64,000 nt of DNA, taken from assembly GCA_020637295.1 (NCBI GenBank), contig JACJWF010000006.1, positions 134,997 through 198,996 of the forward strand. Reading direction: 5' to 3'. Of the stretch, positions 1-9,594 are shown one piece after another; the stretch's first letter is position 1, and every line of letters starts with the position of its first letter. This DNA comes from Acidimicrobiaceae bacterium (GTDB lineage: Bacteria > Actinomycetota > Acidimicrobiia > Acidimicrobiales > Ilumatobacteraceae). Made by a program: the position numbers and the translations under genes. The notes under the pieces were generated by a model, which saw only the letters and a program-made list of their open reading frames with translations, had not been told where the DNA came from and did not search any database.

Positions 1-1964
1 GGCAGCCCCTCGTGCGCAGCCTCCATGTACGCACCCCAGATGCGCGCCGGGTAGTCCGCGCCCTGCACCTTGCCGTTGCGGCCCATCTCGGCGGCGAACT
101 CGGGGATGCGGTTCATCGGCGTGTACCCGTTGGGATCGCCGACCCACACCGCCGTCGCCAACTGCGGGGTGCCACCGATGAACCAGGCGTTGGTGTTCTC
201 GAACTGGGTGCCGGTCTTGCCCGCCGCGGGGCGGGAGAACGGGGTGCACGGACGCGCTGCGGGCGCCGAGCAGCGCAGGTTGCGGGCTCCGGTGCCGCTG
301 GTGATCACGCCCTTCAGGGTGTCCACCGTCTTCAGCGCTGCGTCGGTGTCCAGCACCTGGTAGCCGGCCAGCGACTGGGTGTACAGGCGGCTGCCATCGG
401 CCCGGTCGATGAACTCCACGTAGTACGGGTCGTGGTGGATGCCCTGGTTGAGGATCGTCTGCATCCCACTGGCCATGTCGATGGGCGCCATCGGGTTGTT
501 GCCGGTGGCGGTGACGCCGAGTGGCAGGAAGGGCTCCCGGTCCGCTTCCGGCTGGCCCTGGTAGAAGTACACGGAGTGGGCCAGGCGGTAGGTGGAGTCC
601 ACCACCCGGTGCAGGCCGATGGCGTAGCTGATGCGCACGAAGCCGCAGTCGCTGCTGGACCACACGGTGCGTCCCTTGATCGGGCCGATGCCGGTGTTGC
701 CGCCCCGGATGACCTTGGATGTCTCCCGGCCGTCCACGAAGTCCGGCACCTCACACGGGTCGGTGCCGTTGACGATGTCGTTCTCCTGCGCCCCGGCCTC
801 GTACAGCTCGGCCAGCAGGAAGGCCTTGATGCTGGAGCCCGTCTGGCGGGGCACCAGCGCCATGTTGACCTCGCCCCCCGGCACGTCCGATCGCAGGCCG
901 CGCCCGCCCACCATCGCCCGGATGGCGCCGGTGGTGGTGTCCAGCGACACGATGGCGGCATCGAAGCCGGCGGTGGTGTACGGCAGGATGTCGCGAGCCC
1001 GCTCGGCGTCGGCCTGCATCTGTGGGTCCAGCGTGGTGTGGATGCGCAACCCGCCGCGGTACAGCAAGTTGGCGCGCTCCTGCTCCGTGGCACCGAGGAT
1101 CGTGGACTTGGTGAGCAGGTAGTCGCGCAGTGCCACCGTGAAGTAGGTGGGCTTGGCGTCCAGGGACGGCAGCGACCGCACCCGGAACGGGATCTCCCAG
1201 TTGGCCGCCAGGTACGCCCCGTCGGTGGGGGTGAGCATGTTCTGGTCCACCAACCGCTCGACCACCTGGGCGAAACGGCGGCGCGACGGCTCGGGGTTCT
1301 GGATGGGGTCGTACCCGGAGGGCGAGCGCACCAGACCGGCCAGGAAGGCCCCTTCGATGGTGGTGAGGTCCTCGACGCTCTTGCCGAAGTACACCTCCGC
1401 GGCAGCCTGCAGGCCGTAGGCGTTGTTCCCGAAGTAGACCGTATTGAGGTAGCGCTCGAGGATGTCGTCCTTCGTCATCTCCTTCTCGAGCATGGTCGCG
1501 AAGTGCGCCTGCTTCAGCTTGTAGGAGCCGTCGCGGGGCAGGCCGGCGAGGAACTCGTTCTTCACCACCTGCTGGGTGATGGTGCTGGCCCCCTGTGTCG
1601 GGGCGTCGGTGGAGAAGTTGGACAGCAGGGCGCGGGCGAAGCCGCGCAGGTTGACCCCGTGGTGGCGGTAGAACTCGGTGTCCTCCACCGCCAGTAGTGC
1701 GTCGATGACGCCCTGGGGCACCTGTGACAGCTTGATCGGCTGGCTGTTCTCCCGCTCGAACACGGCGATCACACCACCGTCGGCGTCGTACACCAGCGTT
1801 CGCTGGGACAACGGCTGGAACGACGGCAACTCCACGGGCACTTCCTCGTGGGCGTTGGCGATCAGCCACAGGCGGGGGCCCACACCGATGGCGACACCGG
1901 TGAGCAGCAGTGCGCCGGCCAGGATGATGGCGACGAACCGGAAGGGCCAGGCGAGACGGTTCAC
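1..1964 (-). CDS. Class A penicillin-binding protein (PBP1A-type), 3' end outside window
   Basis: Bifunctional peptidoglycan glycosyltransferase/transpeptidase, anchored in the membrane with its catalytic domains outside. The GTG start at 1964 gives a short cytoplasmic N-terminus and one transmembrane segment (about residues 8-30). The GT51 glycosyltransferase domain follows, with motif EDTEFYRHHG. The transpeptidase domain has SxxK as S377-S-I-K380 and KTGT at K583. The SxN position reads S437-S-D439, so the usual Asn is Asp. The frame is open for 654 codons and runs off the left edge, so the C-terminus is unseen. The start is about 60 bp from the divergent oxidoreductase gene at 2028. Family assignment is firm; the exact paralogue is not. 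Confidence 0.93.
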   Translation of the reverse strand, partial: MNRLAWPFRFVAIILAGALLLTGVAIGVGPRLWLIANAHEEVPVELPSFQPLSQRTLVYDADGGVIAVFERENSQPIKLSQVPQGVIDALLAVEDTEFYRHHGVNLRGFARALLSNFSTDAPTQGASTITQQVVKNEFLAGLPRDGSYKLKQAHFATMLEKEMTKDDILERYLNTVYFGNNAYGLQAAAEVYFGKSVEDLTTIEGAFLAGLVRSPSGYDPIQNPEPSRRRFAQVVERLVDQNMLTPTDGAYLAANWEIPFRVRSLPSLDAKPTYFTVALRDYLLTKSTILGATEQERANLLYRGGLRIHTTLDPQMQADAERARDILPYTTAGFDAAIVSLDTTTGAIRAMVGGRGLRSDVPGGEVNMALVPRQTGSSIKAFLLAELYEAGAQENDIVNGTDPCEVPDFVDGRETSKVIRGGNTGIGPIKGRTVWSSSDCGFVRISYAIGLHRVVDSTYRLAHSVYFYQGQPEADREPFLPLGVTATGNNPMAPIDMASGMQTILNQGIHHDPYYVEFIDRADGSRLYTQSLAGYQVLDTDAALKTVDTLKGVITSGTGARNLRCSAPAARPCTPFSRPAAGKTGTQFENTNAWFIGGTPQLATAVWVGDPNGYTPMNRIPEFAAEMGRNGKVQGADYPARIWGAYMEAAHEGL

Positions 1965-2027
1965 GGCAACCCGACGCTAGTGGTCGGGGCACCCTCGGCG
2001 GCGTCACCCCCGCTACGGTGACCGGCC

Positions 2028-2972
2028 ATGAGCAGCACCCACGCCTTCCGTTTCGGCATCCAGGTGAGCAAGGCCGACGGCGGCACCGGCTGGGCGGAAC
2101 TGGCCCGCCGCGCCGAGGGCAACGGCTTCAGCGTCCTCACCATGCCCGACCACTTCGACGACCAGTTGGCGCCGGTGCCGGCGCTGATGGCCGCGGCGGC
2201 CGCCACCACCACCCTGCGGGTCGGCGCCCTGGTGTTCGACAACGACTACAAGCATCCGGTGGTGCTGGCCAAGGAACTGGCCACGATCGACGTGCTGTCC
2301 GGCGGGCGGCTGGAGATCGGGCTGGGGGCCGGTTGGATGATCAGCGACTACGAGCGTTCCGGCATGCCCTACGACGCCGCCGGCGTGCGCATCGATCGCT
2401 TCGTGGAAGGGGTGCAGATCATCCGCGGCCTGCTGGGCCCGGAGCCGTTCTCCTTCACGGGGCAGCACTACACGGTCACCGAGATGAACGGCCTGCCCAA
2501 GCCGGTACAGGCCCGGCCGCCGCTGCTGATCGGTGGTGGCGGCAAGCGGGTGCTGGGGATCGCCGCCCGCGAGGCGGACATCGTGGGCATCAACCCCAGC
2601 ATGCACGCCGGGCGGATCGGCCCGGAGGCCATCGGCGGGATGAGCCCGGACAGCGTGGAGGAGAAGATCTCCATCGCCCGCGCCGCCGCCGGCGCACGGG
2701 TGCACGAGATCGAGTGGAACGTCCGCTCGTTCCTCGTCAACGTCACGGCCGACGCTGCGGCCGGCAGGACAGCACGGCAGCAGATGGCCGCCGCGATGGG
2801 CGTGGACGAGGCCTGGCTGGAGGCCTCCCCGTTCGCCCTCATCGGCCCGCCGGAGGAGCTGGCCGAGCGCCTGCGGGAGCGTCGCGAGCGGTGGGGCTTC
2901 TCCTACGTCATCGTCGGCGGAGCGGACGTGGACTCGTTCGCTCCGGTGGTCGCCGAACTGGCCGGCACATGA
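2028..2972 (+). CDS. LLM-class F420-dependent oxidoreductase
   Basis: A 314-residue luciferase-like (bacterial luciferase fold, TIM barrel) oxidoreductase of the type that uses coenzyme F420 in actinobacteria. Visible hallmarks are the N-terminal strand FRFGIQVSKA, the barrel segment GGRLEIGLGAGWMISDY, and PPLLIGGGGKRVLGIAAREAD. These match the TIGR03621-like subgroup as I know it. The substrate is unknown. Its stop overlaps the start of the next gene by 4 bases (ATGA at 2969), so the two are translationally coupled and probably act on related substrates. F420 rather than FMN dependence is inferred from family resemblance. Confidence 0.88.
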   Translation: MSSTHAFRFGIQVSKADGGTGWAELARRAEGNGFSVLTMPDHFDDQLAPVPALMAAAAATTTLRVGALVFDNDYKHPVVLAKELATIDVLSGGRLEIGLGAGWMISDYERSGMPYDAAGVRIDRFVEGVQIIRGLLGPEPFSFTGQHYTVTEMNGLPKPVQARPPLLIGGGGKRVLGIAAREADIVGINPSMHAGRIGPEAIGGMSPDSVEEKISIARAAAGARVHEIEWNVRSFLVNVTADAAAGRTARQQMAAAMGVDEAWLEASPFALIGPPEELAERLRERRERWGFSYVIVGGADVDSFAPVVAELAGT

Positions 2973-4012
2973 CCGCCGACCGCCCGGCCCCGCCCGTCGC
3001 GTTGTGCGGGGCTGGGATGATCGCCGGCGCCCACGCCGCGGCGGCCCGGCTGGCCGGCCTGCCCGTCGTGGCCGTGGCGTCGCGCACTGCGGAGCGGGCG
3101 GTGGCGATGGCCGAAGGGCTCGGGGCCACGGCGGTGGAGTACGCCGACCTGCCGGCGGGGGCCGAGATCGTGGTGGTGGCCACTCCCCCGGGGCAGCACG
3201 CCGGAGACGCCCTGCGGCTGCTGGATGCGGGCGCTGCGGTGGTGCTGGAGAAGCCGCTGTGCCGCACGTTGGACGAGGCCGACCGCTTGGTGGCTGCCTC
3301 GGACGCGCACGGCGGCCGGCTGCTGTACGCCGAGAATCTTGCCTACGCCCCGCTGGTCCAGCGACTGATCGGGCTGACCCCGAAGGTCGGCGCGCTCACC
3401 CATGTGGAGGTGCGCAGCCTTCAGGGGCTGCCGGGCTGGGGGGCCTTCACCACGGACGAATGGGGCGGCGGCGCGCTGTTCGACCTGGGGGTGCATCCGC
3501 TGGCGGTGGCGATGCTGGTGTGCGGTGCCGCCGGGCTCGGCCGCCCGACCGAGGTGACGGCCGTCCTGCGCGGCGGGGCCGGCCATGGCAGCGACGAGCA
3601 CGCCGAGGTCACGCTCCACTATCCCGGCGGCCACCGTGCCACCGTGGTGGCCAGCTGGCAGGCCGGCCCCGAGCCCACCTGGGACATCCAGGTGGCCGGG
3701 CAGGACGGTGTGCTGCGGGCCGAGCTGCTGCCCGTGCAGCGCCTGGAGTACAACGGCGACGAGGTGGCGCTGCCGACGTCCAACTGCCCGGTGCCGGTGC
3801 TGGAGGACCTCGGCTACCTCCCCCAACTCACCGCCTTCGTCGACGACATCGCGGCCGGCCGCGCGCCGGTGATGGATGCCCGTTTCGGCCGCGACGTCCT
3901 GCAGGTGGTGATGGCCGCCTACACCTCGGCGGGGCGAGGTGGCGCCCAGGAGTCGCTGCCGTTCGCCGGCTCGCGACACCACACCCCGCTGGAGCTGTGG
4001 CGGGACGGCTGA
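2969..4012 (+). CDS. Gfo/Idh/MocA-family NAD(P)-dependent oxidoreductase
   Basis: A 347-residue protein with an N-terminal Rossmann fold and C-terminal alpha/beta domain. The dinucleotide motif is CGAGMIAGAHA near residues 12-22. The EKPL motif with its catalytic lysine (VVLEKPLCRTLDEAD) is present, as is the substrate-domain segment GGGALFDLGVHPLAV with the conserved Asp and His. This family oxidises or reduces sugars, inositols or related polyols; the substrate here cannot be read. The ATG at 2969 overlaps the preceding stop (ATGA). The same frame is open far upstream, but that part is out-of-frame reading of the oxidoreductase gene, so the ATG at 2969 was chosen. Confidence 0.88.
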   Translation: MTADRPAPPVALCGAGMIAGAHAAAARLAGLPVVAVASRTAERAVAMAEGLGATAVEYADLPAGAEIVVVATPPGQHAGDALRLLDAGAAVVLEKPLCRTLDEADRLVAASDAHGGRLLYAENLAYAPLVQRLIGLTPKVGALTHVEVRSLQGLPGWGAFTTDEWGGGALFDLGVHPLAVAMLVCGAAGLGRPTEVTAVLRGGAGHGSDEHAEVTLHYPGGHRATVVASWQAGPEPTWDIQVAGQDGVLRAELLPVQRLEYNGDEVALPTSNCPVPVLEDLGYLPQLTAFVDDIAAGRAPVMDARFGRDVLQVVMAAYTSAGRGGAQESLPFAGSRHHTPLELWRDG

Positions 4013-4024
4013 CGAACCGTCGCC

Positions 4025-4044
4025 CGGCCCGTCACGACGGGCCG
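4025..4044. terminator. GC hairpin after the oxidoreductase pair
   Basis: Perfect 8-bp arms (CGGCCCGT and ACGGGCCG) around a 4-base loop lie 12 bases after the stop at 4012. Only two T residues follow, so it is at best an L-shaped or U-poor terminator. It separates the two-gene oxidoreductase unit from the CoA-transferase gene. Confidence 0.45.
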
Positions 4045-4087
4045 TTGGCCACTGGCGGTCGGTGGTCCGATGGGGCACGGTGAGGCC

Positions 4088-5380
4088 ATGATCCGTTCGA
4101 TGAGCGACGCCGTCGCGGCCATCCGCCCCGACGACACCCTTGCCGTGCCCCTCGGCCCCGGTGTGCCGAGTGGCTTCCTCCACGCCCTCGGGGAGCGGGA
4201 CGACTTCGAGCACCTCGAGGTGTTCGGAGCACTGCTGCCGGACCTGTACCAGTTGTTCATGCGCAGTGGGGTGCACTACCGCAGCGGGTTCTTCGGCCCG
4301 GCAGAGCGGTTCCTGCGCGACGCCGGTGCGTCGATCGACTTCGTGCCGGCGGACTTCCGCCGCTTCGAGCCGATCCTCCACCACCTCCAGCCGCGGGTGA
4401 TGGCCACGTCCGCCGCCCCGCCGGTGGACGGCTGGGTCAGCCTCAGCGTGCACGCCGGCGCCAGCGTCGACGAGTTGCACCGCGCCGGAGCGGACCCGGA
4501 CCGCCTGGTGATCGTCGAGGTCAGCCCGCACTACCCGCACACGTACGGGCTGCCCCCGGACTTCGAGCACCGCCTGCACGTGGACGAGATCGACTTCCTG
4601 GTGGAAACGGACCGCCAGCCCCTGAACCTGCCCGACGCGCCACCCTCCGACGCGGAGGTCGCGATCGCCGAGCACGCCACCCGGTTCATCCACAGCGGCT
4701 GCACCCTGCAGACGGGCATCGGTGGCATCCCCAGCCAGATCGCCAAGCTGCTGGCCGAGGGTCCGCTGGACGACTTCGGGGTGCACAGCGAGATGTTCAC
4801 CACCGGCCTCATGCACCTCCACCAGTCCGGCAAGGTCACCAACATGAAGGGCAGCCGGTTCGACGGGTTCACCGTCACCACGTTCGCTGCCGGCACGCCC
4901 GACCTCTACGAGTGGCTGGACCACAACGAGGCGGTCCGCTTCCTGCCGGTGCGCGTGGTGAACTCGCCGGAGCTGATCGCCCAGAACCGCCACATGGTCA
5001 CCATCAACGGCGCGCTGGCGGTGGATCTCGCGGGTCAGGTGGTGGCCGACACCATCGTCGGCGCCCAGTTCAGCGGCATCGGCGGGCACGAGGACTTCGT
5101 CAGCGGGCCGGGCCTGTCGGCCGACGGGCGCAGCCTCGTCTGCCTGCCGTCGTCCTCGCTGGTCAACGGCGACCTCGTGTCGCGCATCCTCCCCAAGCTG
5201 CCGGCCGGCTCCGTCATCAGCACGCCCCGCCACCAGGTGGACGTGGTCATCACGGAGTTCGGCGCGGCCGAGTTGGCCGGCAAGACCATCCGCGAGCGGG
5301 CGCTGGCGCTGGCGGCCGTCGGCCACCCGGACGTGCGTGACGAGTTGCTGGCGGTGGCCGCCACCTGGCCGCAGGACTGA
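4088..5380 (+). CDS. Acetyl-CoA hydrolase/CoA-transferase family protein
   Basis: A 430-residue protein of the Cat1 / 4-hydroxybutyrate CoA-transferase family, which moves CoA between acyl-CoA and a carboxylate through a glutamyl-CoA thioester. The glycine-rich segment GCTLQTGIGGIPSQIAKLL is followed by GVHSEMF; Glu235 there is the candidate catalytic residue by family analogy. GAQFSGIGGHEDFVSGP and the C-terminal VVITEFGAAELAGKTIRERA, both typical, are present. I chose the ATG at 4088 because GGTGAGG sits 5 bases upstream; an in-frame ATG at 4070 would lie before that ribosome site. Whether it acts as hydrolase or transferase is not decidable here. Confidence 0.88.
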   Translation: MIRSMSDAVAAIRPDDTLAVPLGPGVPSGFLHALGERDDFEHLEVFGALLPDLYQLFMRSGVHYRSGFFGPAERFLRDAGASIDFVPADFRRFEPILHHLQPRVMATSAAPPVDGWVSLSVHAGASVDELHRAGADPDRLVIVEVSPHYPHTYGLPPDFEHRLHVDEIDFLVETDRQPLNLPDAPPSDAEVAIAEHATRFIHSGCTLQTGIGGIPSQIAKLLAEGPLDDFGVHSEMFTTGLMHLHQSGKVTNMKGSRFDGFTVTTFAAGTPDLYEWLDHNEAVRFLPVRVVNSPELIAQNRHMVTINGALAVDLAGQVVADTIVGAQFSGIGGHEDFVSGPGLSADGRSLVCLPSSSLVNGDLVSRILPKLPAGSVISTPRHQVDVVITEFGAAELAGKTIRERALALAAVGHPDVRDELLAVAATWPQD

Positions 5381-5451
5381 GCGCCGGCCGACCGGCCAGG
5401 CCCACGTGATGTGTCGCGCGCGCTGCGCCGAATGTGCAACGATGACGCGTT

Positions 5452-8400
5452 ATGACGGGAATCATTCACATTGGCAGTGTTGTCGGCGCGCGCCGGCGCA
5501 CGTTCGCCGCACTCGCAGCAGGGGCAGCCGTACTCGGCACCGTGCTGGTCACCAGCCTCCAACCCACGGCCGCCGCCGGCACACCGACGATGACGGCACC
5601 GGGACGCATCTACCCCACGGTGGACACGGTGTATCCGTTCGCCGGGAGCGACGGCATCTCCGGTGATGCCGCCGTCCTGTCGGTGAGCGGCATGGACGAC
5701 ACCGGCTGCGACCCCAACTCTGGCAACGGCTACGACACCACATCGTGCCCACGCGTCCAGATGGACCTCAACGCCAGCACGGGTGGCCTGCTGTTCATGG
5801 CCAACCTCACCGGGGTGAACCTGGACGCCGATCCGGAGTACGAGATCTTCACCCACAACGACGGTGCGGTCATCAACCAGATCACCGACCCGCTCGGCGG
5901 GCCGAGCCAGGTCATCCACCTGAACGGCACCCAGGCCCAGCTCAACAACGCCCTCCAAGACCTGGAGTTCCAGCCCGCAGCCGGGTACGAGGAGCGCCAG
6001 ACCGACGACGGCCTGCTGCCCCGCCTGACCTCGGTTGCCGTGCAGGGTGGCGTGTCCCCCGGCGCGTCGGACACGAAGTACACGTACATCAAGATCGAAG
6101 GGACCAACGACGGCCCGACGCTCAGTGCCCCGGCCACCGCCGTCGACGCGGCCGCCGGTGCGTCGACCGACCTGAACGACGAGGTCAGTGTGGTGGACCC
6201 GGAGATGTGCAACTTCACCATCTGCGGCAACCCGTACACCGACCCCGGTCTGGTGGAGGGTGACGACGAGATGCTGCTCGTCGCCTGGCTGGCCGAGAGC
6301 TCGTGCGGGGATTTCAACCTGCGCGGCGGGGTGTTCACCACCCTCGGCGGACCGGCCCTCGCCAACGTCCACACCTTGCTCACCGATGTCAGCGGCGCCG
6401 ACCTGGAAGCGGATCAAGCCGCGGCCATCGAGGCGTCGATCTCCCCCACGGCCCTGGCCTTGGATCTCAGCGCTCAAGCGGGTGGCCCACTGTCCGACAA
6501 CACGGTCTTCGCCGCGATCGGCGACCTGGACGAGGTGCGCTACGCCCTGTCCACGATCACGTTCAACGCCCCTGCCGACGATGCCGTCTGCAACCTCAAC
6601 ATCACCGTCAGCGATCTGGGCAACAACGGCGCGCCGCTGAGCTACGTCGGGTCGCAGATCGGCGGCAGCGAGTCGCCCCAGCCGGGCTACGAGGTCCCCG
6701 ATGCCAAGGGCGACACGACGTCGGTGACGTTCAACGTCAAGGATTCCCACCCCGGTGTCACCATCGATCAGGCCCTGCCCACCCTGCCGGGCGTGGCTGC
6801 CGGCCCCAACAGCCCGGGTGCGTTCACCGTGACGTTCGACGATGCGATCGAGCCGGGCTCGTTCGACACCGGCGACCTCTCGCTGAGCACCAGTTCGGCA
6901 TCGGGCCCGGCCCTCGGCGTGCTGGTGCCCGTGACGCCCGGCCTCGTGTACACCGTGCCGGTCACGGCCACGGGTGATGGCACGCTGACCCTCGAGTTCA
7001 CCGGCACCGTCTGCGCTGCCGGCCATGGCACGTCGTCCTGCGACTCCGGCTTCGACAACGATCCGCCCACCTACGACGACAACGAGATCGACTGGGACCA
7101 GACCGGCCCCGACGTCGCCATCGCCATCGCCCCCGGGCAAGGGAACCCGACCTCCACCTCGCCGATCCAGTTCGAGGTGACGATCGGGGAATCGCTCACC
7201 ACCGCCCCGGTGCAACTCACCAGCGCCGACATCGACATCACGGGCACCGCGGGCGGCACGCTCGTGGCCAACGTCACCCAGCCGGACCCGCTGGACCTCA
7301 CCACCTTCCTCGTGTCGATCAGCGGCATGACCACCGGCGGCACGGTGTCCGCCGAGGTGAAGGCCAACGCGATCGTGGATCTTGCGCTCAACGGCAACGC
7401 CGCCAGCGGCACCGCCACCGTCACCTGGCAGGACGTGGACACGACGGATCCGACCGTCACCATCGACCTGCACTCAGGCCAGGCGGACCCGACCAACGCG
7501 TCGCCGATCGTGTTCGATGCCGTGTTCTCCGAGCAGGTCACTGGCTTCGTCGACTCGGACATCGTCCTCGGCGGCACCGCCGGCGCCACCACGGCCGTGG
7601 TGGCCGGCGGGCCGCAGAACTACACGATCACGGTCACCGGCATGTCCCAGACCGGCACGGTCACGGTGACGTTCGCCACCGGCGCCGCGGAGGACGGGGC
7701 CACGAACCCCAGCGAGGCACCGATCCTGGCCCAGAACTCGGTGGAGTACGACATCGATGCGCCGACGGTCACCATCGAGCAGGGCGGCTCGCAGGCCGAC
7801 CCCACCTCGGTGAGCCCGATCGTGTTCGACGTCGTCTTCAGCGAGCCGGTCACCGGCTTCACCAACGCTGACGTCACCCTCGGCGGCACCGCCGGCGCCA
7901 CCACCGCCGTGGTCGCCGGCGGACCCACCAGCTACACGGTGCAGGTCTCCGGCATGACCCAGACCGGCACCGTCACCGCCAGCCTCGCCGCCGGCATCGC
8001 CCAGGACGGCGCCACCAATGCCAACCTGGCGTCTTCGTCCGGCGATGCGACCGTGCAGTACAACCAGCCGCTGGTGGACAACACACCGCCGATGGTCACC
8101 ATCGACCAAGGCGGCTCGCAGGCCGACCCCACCTCGGTGAGCCCGATCGTGTTCGACGTCGTGTTCTCCGAGCCGGTCACCGGCTTCGCCACCGGCGACG
8201 TCACCCTCGGCGGCACGGCCGGCGCCACCACCGCCGTGGTCAGCGGCGGGCCCACCACGTTCACGGTGCAGGTGTCCGGCATGACCCAGCCGGGCACGGT
8301 CACGGCGTCCCTCGCTGCTGGTGTCGCCCAGGACCTGGCGACGAATGCCAGCCTGGCCTCCACCAGCACCGACAACTCGGTGCAGTACAACCAGCCGGCC

Positions 8401-9537
8401 GGCGACGTGACGCCGCCCACCGTGACCATCAACCAGGGGGCCTCGCAGGCCGACCCGACGGGCAGCCCGTCGATCGTGTTCGACGTGGTGTTCAGCGAGG
8501 CCGTCAGCGGCTTCGCCACGGGTGACGTCACCCTCGGCGGCACGGCCGGCGCCACCACTGCCGTCGTCAGCGGCGGGCCGACCTCGTACACCGTCACGGT
8601 GTCCGGCATGACCCAGACCGGCACGGTCACCGCCTCGATCGGGGCCATCGTCTGCGTCGACCTGGCGAACAACCCGAACCAGGCGTCGACCAGCACCGAC
8701 AACACGGTGACGTTCAATCTGCCGGCTGGTGATGTCACCCCGCCGTCGGTGGCCATCGACCAGGCGCCGGCACAGGCCGACCCCACGTCGGTGAGCCCCG
8801 TGGTGTTCGTGGCCGTGTTCAGCGAGCCGGTGGCCGGCTTCGGCGACGGCGACGTGATCCTCGGCGGCACCGCCGGCGCCACCACCGCGGTGGTGTCGGG
8901 CGGCCCGTCGAGCTACACGGTGACGGTGTCGGGCATGACCCAGTCGGGCACAGTGATCGCCTCGATCGGCGCCGGTGCCGCCACCGATGCGGCGCTGAAC
9001 CCGAGCCTGGCGTCCACCAGCACGGACAACACGGTGGCGTTCGTCTTCAGCATCGCCATCAGCACCCCGGGCGGGCAGGTCAGCATCTCGGCGACCGGCG
9101 GCGAGCTGATCTCGTTCACCACGGCATCACCCAGCCCTGCGCTGCCGCCTGGCTTCACCGCCCCATACGGGATGCTGAACTTCTCGGCCTCCACCACGCC
9201 GGGCGGCTACGTCACGTTCGTACTCACCCTGCCGGCGCCCGTGGTGGACTACCTGAAGCTGGTGGGCAGCACATGGGCGTCGTTCACGTGGGACGGCAGC
9301 ACCGGCTTCCAGATCAACGGCAACACCGTGTCGGTCACCATCCAGGACAACGGGCGCGGCGACGCGGACCCGACCGTCGGCGTGGTGGCCGACCCGGGCA
9401 TGCCGGTGCTGCGCAGCGGCACCATCCCGGTGACCGGCTCCGGCAGCGAGGTGCCCCTGCGTCTCGCGACGCTGGTGCTGCTGCTCGGTGCGTCGCTGTG
9501 GCTGGCCACCCGCCCCCGCCGGGTGGCGCCGCGCTGA
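5452..9537 (+). CDS. Large secreted Ig-like repeat protein with choice-of-anchor U domain and sortase-like tail
   Basis: A 1361-residue predicted cell-surface protein. An N-terminal signal segment (about residues 17-42) is followed by a unique region (about 43-550) with beta-rich, calcium-style acidic loops. Next come six tandem Ig-like units starting near residues 555, 669, 773, 882, 991 and 1100, each opening with a V-T/A-I pattern, containing FSEPVTGF and GGTAGATTAVV, and ending around ATNASLASTSTDN. Then comes a domain with DNGRGDADPT and DPGMPV, as in choice-of-anchor U. The tail has IPVTG (1325-1329), a hydrophobic stretch and basic RPRR, the layout of an LPXTG-type sortase signal with Ile for Leu. 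Probable role: adhesion or surface layer. The ligand is unknown. Confidence 0.85.
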   Translation: MTGIIHIGSVVGARRRTFAALAAGAAVLGTVLVTSLQPTAAAGTPTMTAPGRIYPTVDTVYPFAGSDGISGDAAVLSVSGMDDTGCDPNSGNGYDTTSCPRVQMDLNASTGGLLFMANLTGVNLDADPEYEIFTHNDGAVINQITDPLGGPSQVIHLNGTQAQLNNALQDLEFQPAAGYEERQTDDGLLPRLTSVAVQGGVSPGASDTKYTYIKIEGTNDGPTLSAPATAVDAAAGASTDLNDEVSVVDPEMCNFTICGNPYTDPGLVEGDDEMLLVAWLAESSCGDFNLRGGVFTTLGGPALANVHTLLTDVSGADLEADQAAAIEASISPTALALDLSAQAGGPLSDNTVFAAIGDLDEVRYALSTITFNAPADDAVCNLNITVSDLGNNGAPLSYVGSQIGGSESPQPGYEVPDAKGDTTSVTFNVKDSHPGVTIDQALPTLPGVAAGPNSPGAFTVTFDDAIEPGSFDTGDLSLSTSSASGPALGVLVPVTPGLVYTVPVTATGDGTLTLEFTGTVCAAGHGTSSCDSGFDNDPPTYDDNEIDWDQTGPDVAIAIAPGQGNPTSTSPIQFEVTIGESLTTAPVQLTSADIDITGTAGGTLVANVTQPDPLDLTTFLVSISGMTTGGTVSAEVKANAIVDLALNGNAASGTATVTWQDVDTTDPTVTIDLHSGQADPTNASPIVFDAVFSEQVTGFVDSDIVLGGTAGATTAVVAGGPQNYTITVTGMSQTGTVTVTFATGAAEDGATNPSEAPILAQNSVEYDIDAPTVTIEQGGSQADPTSVSPIVFDVVFSEPVTGFTNADVTLGGTAGATTAVVAGGPTSYTVQVSGMTQTGTVTASLAAGIAQDGATNANLASSSGDATVQYNQPLVDNTPPMVTIDQGGSQADPTSVSPIVFDVVFSEPVTGFATGDVTLGGTAGATTAVVSGGPTTFTVQVSGMTQPGTVTASLAAGVAQDLATNASLASTSTDNSVQYNQPAGDVTPPTVTINQGASQADPTGSPSIVFDVVFSEAVSGFATGDVTLGGTAGATTAVVSGGPTSYTVTVSGMTQTGTVTASIGAIVCVDLANNPNQASTSTDNTVTFNLPAGDVTPPSVAIDQAPAQADPTSVSPVVFVAVFSEPVAGFGDGDVILGGTAGATTAVVSGGPSSYTVTVSGMTQSGTVIASIGAGAATDAALNPSLASTSTDNTVAFVFSIAISTPGGQVSISATGGELISFTTASPSPALPPGFTAPYGMLNFSASTTPGGYVTFVLTLPAPVVDYLKLVGSTWASFTWDGSTGFQINGNTVSVTIQDNGRGDADPTVGVVADPGMPVLRSGTIPVTGSGSEVPLRLATLVLLLGASLWLATRPRRVAPR
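7114..9045 (+). repeat. Tandem repeats encoding Ig-like units
   Basis: Six in-frame units inside the surface-protein gene. Starts are near 7114, 7456, 7768, 8095, 8422 and 8749; the last three intervals are exactly 327 bases. Units 3 to 6 are close to identical over long stretches of DNA (for example around the GGCGGCACGGCCGGCGCCAC core), which implies recent duplication or gene conversion. The first unit is clearly diverged. Confidence 0.85.
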
Positions 9538-9556
9538 CGGCACATGGCCGACCGCT

Positions 9557-9588
9557 CCGGCGGGTGGGTGGAAGCACCTTCCCGCCGG
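9557..9588. terminator. Bidirectional hairpin between convergent genes
   Basis: Arms CCGGCGGG (9557-9564) and CCCGCCGG (9581-9588) enclose a smaller GGTG/CACC stem. It fills the 57-base gap between the convergent surface-protein and cysteine-hydrolase genes and could terminate both. There is no U tract on either side. Confidence 0.55.
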
Positions 9589-9594
9589 GGCTGG

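Noticed and set aside
12..1697. A 561-codon plus-strand frame opposite the PBP gene
   Set aside because: It is the complement of a clear class A PBP and has no domain pattern.
5035..7473. Long minus-strand frame under the CoA-transferase and surface-protein genes
   Set aside because: Low-complexity Gly/Arg/Val/His translation typical of antisense frames in this DNA; no domain is visible.
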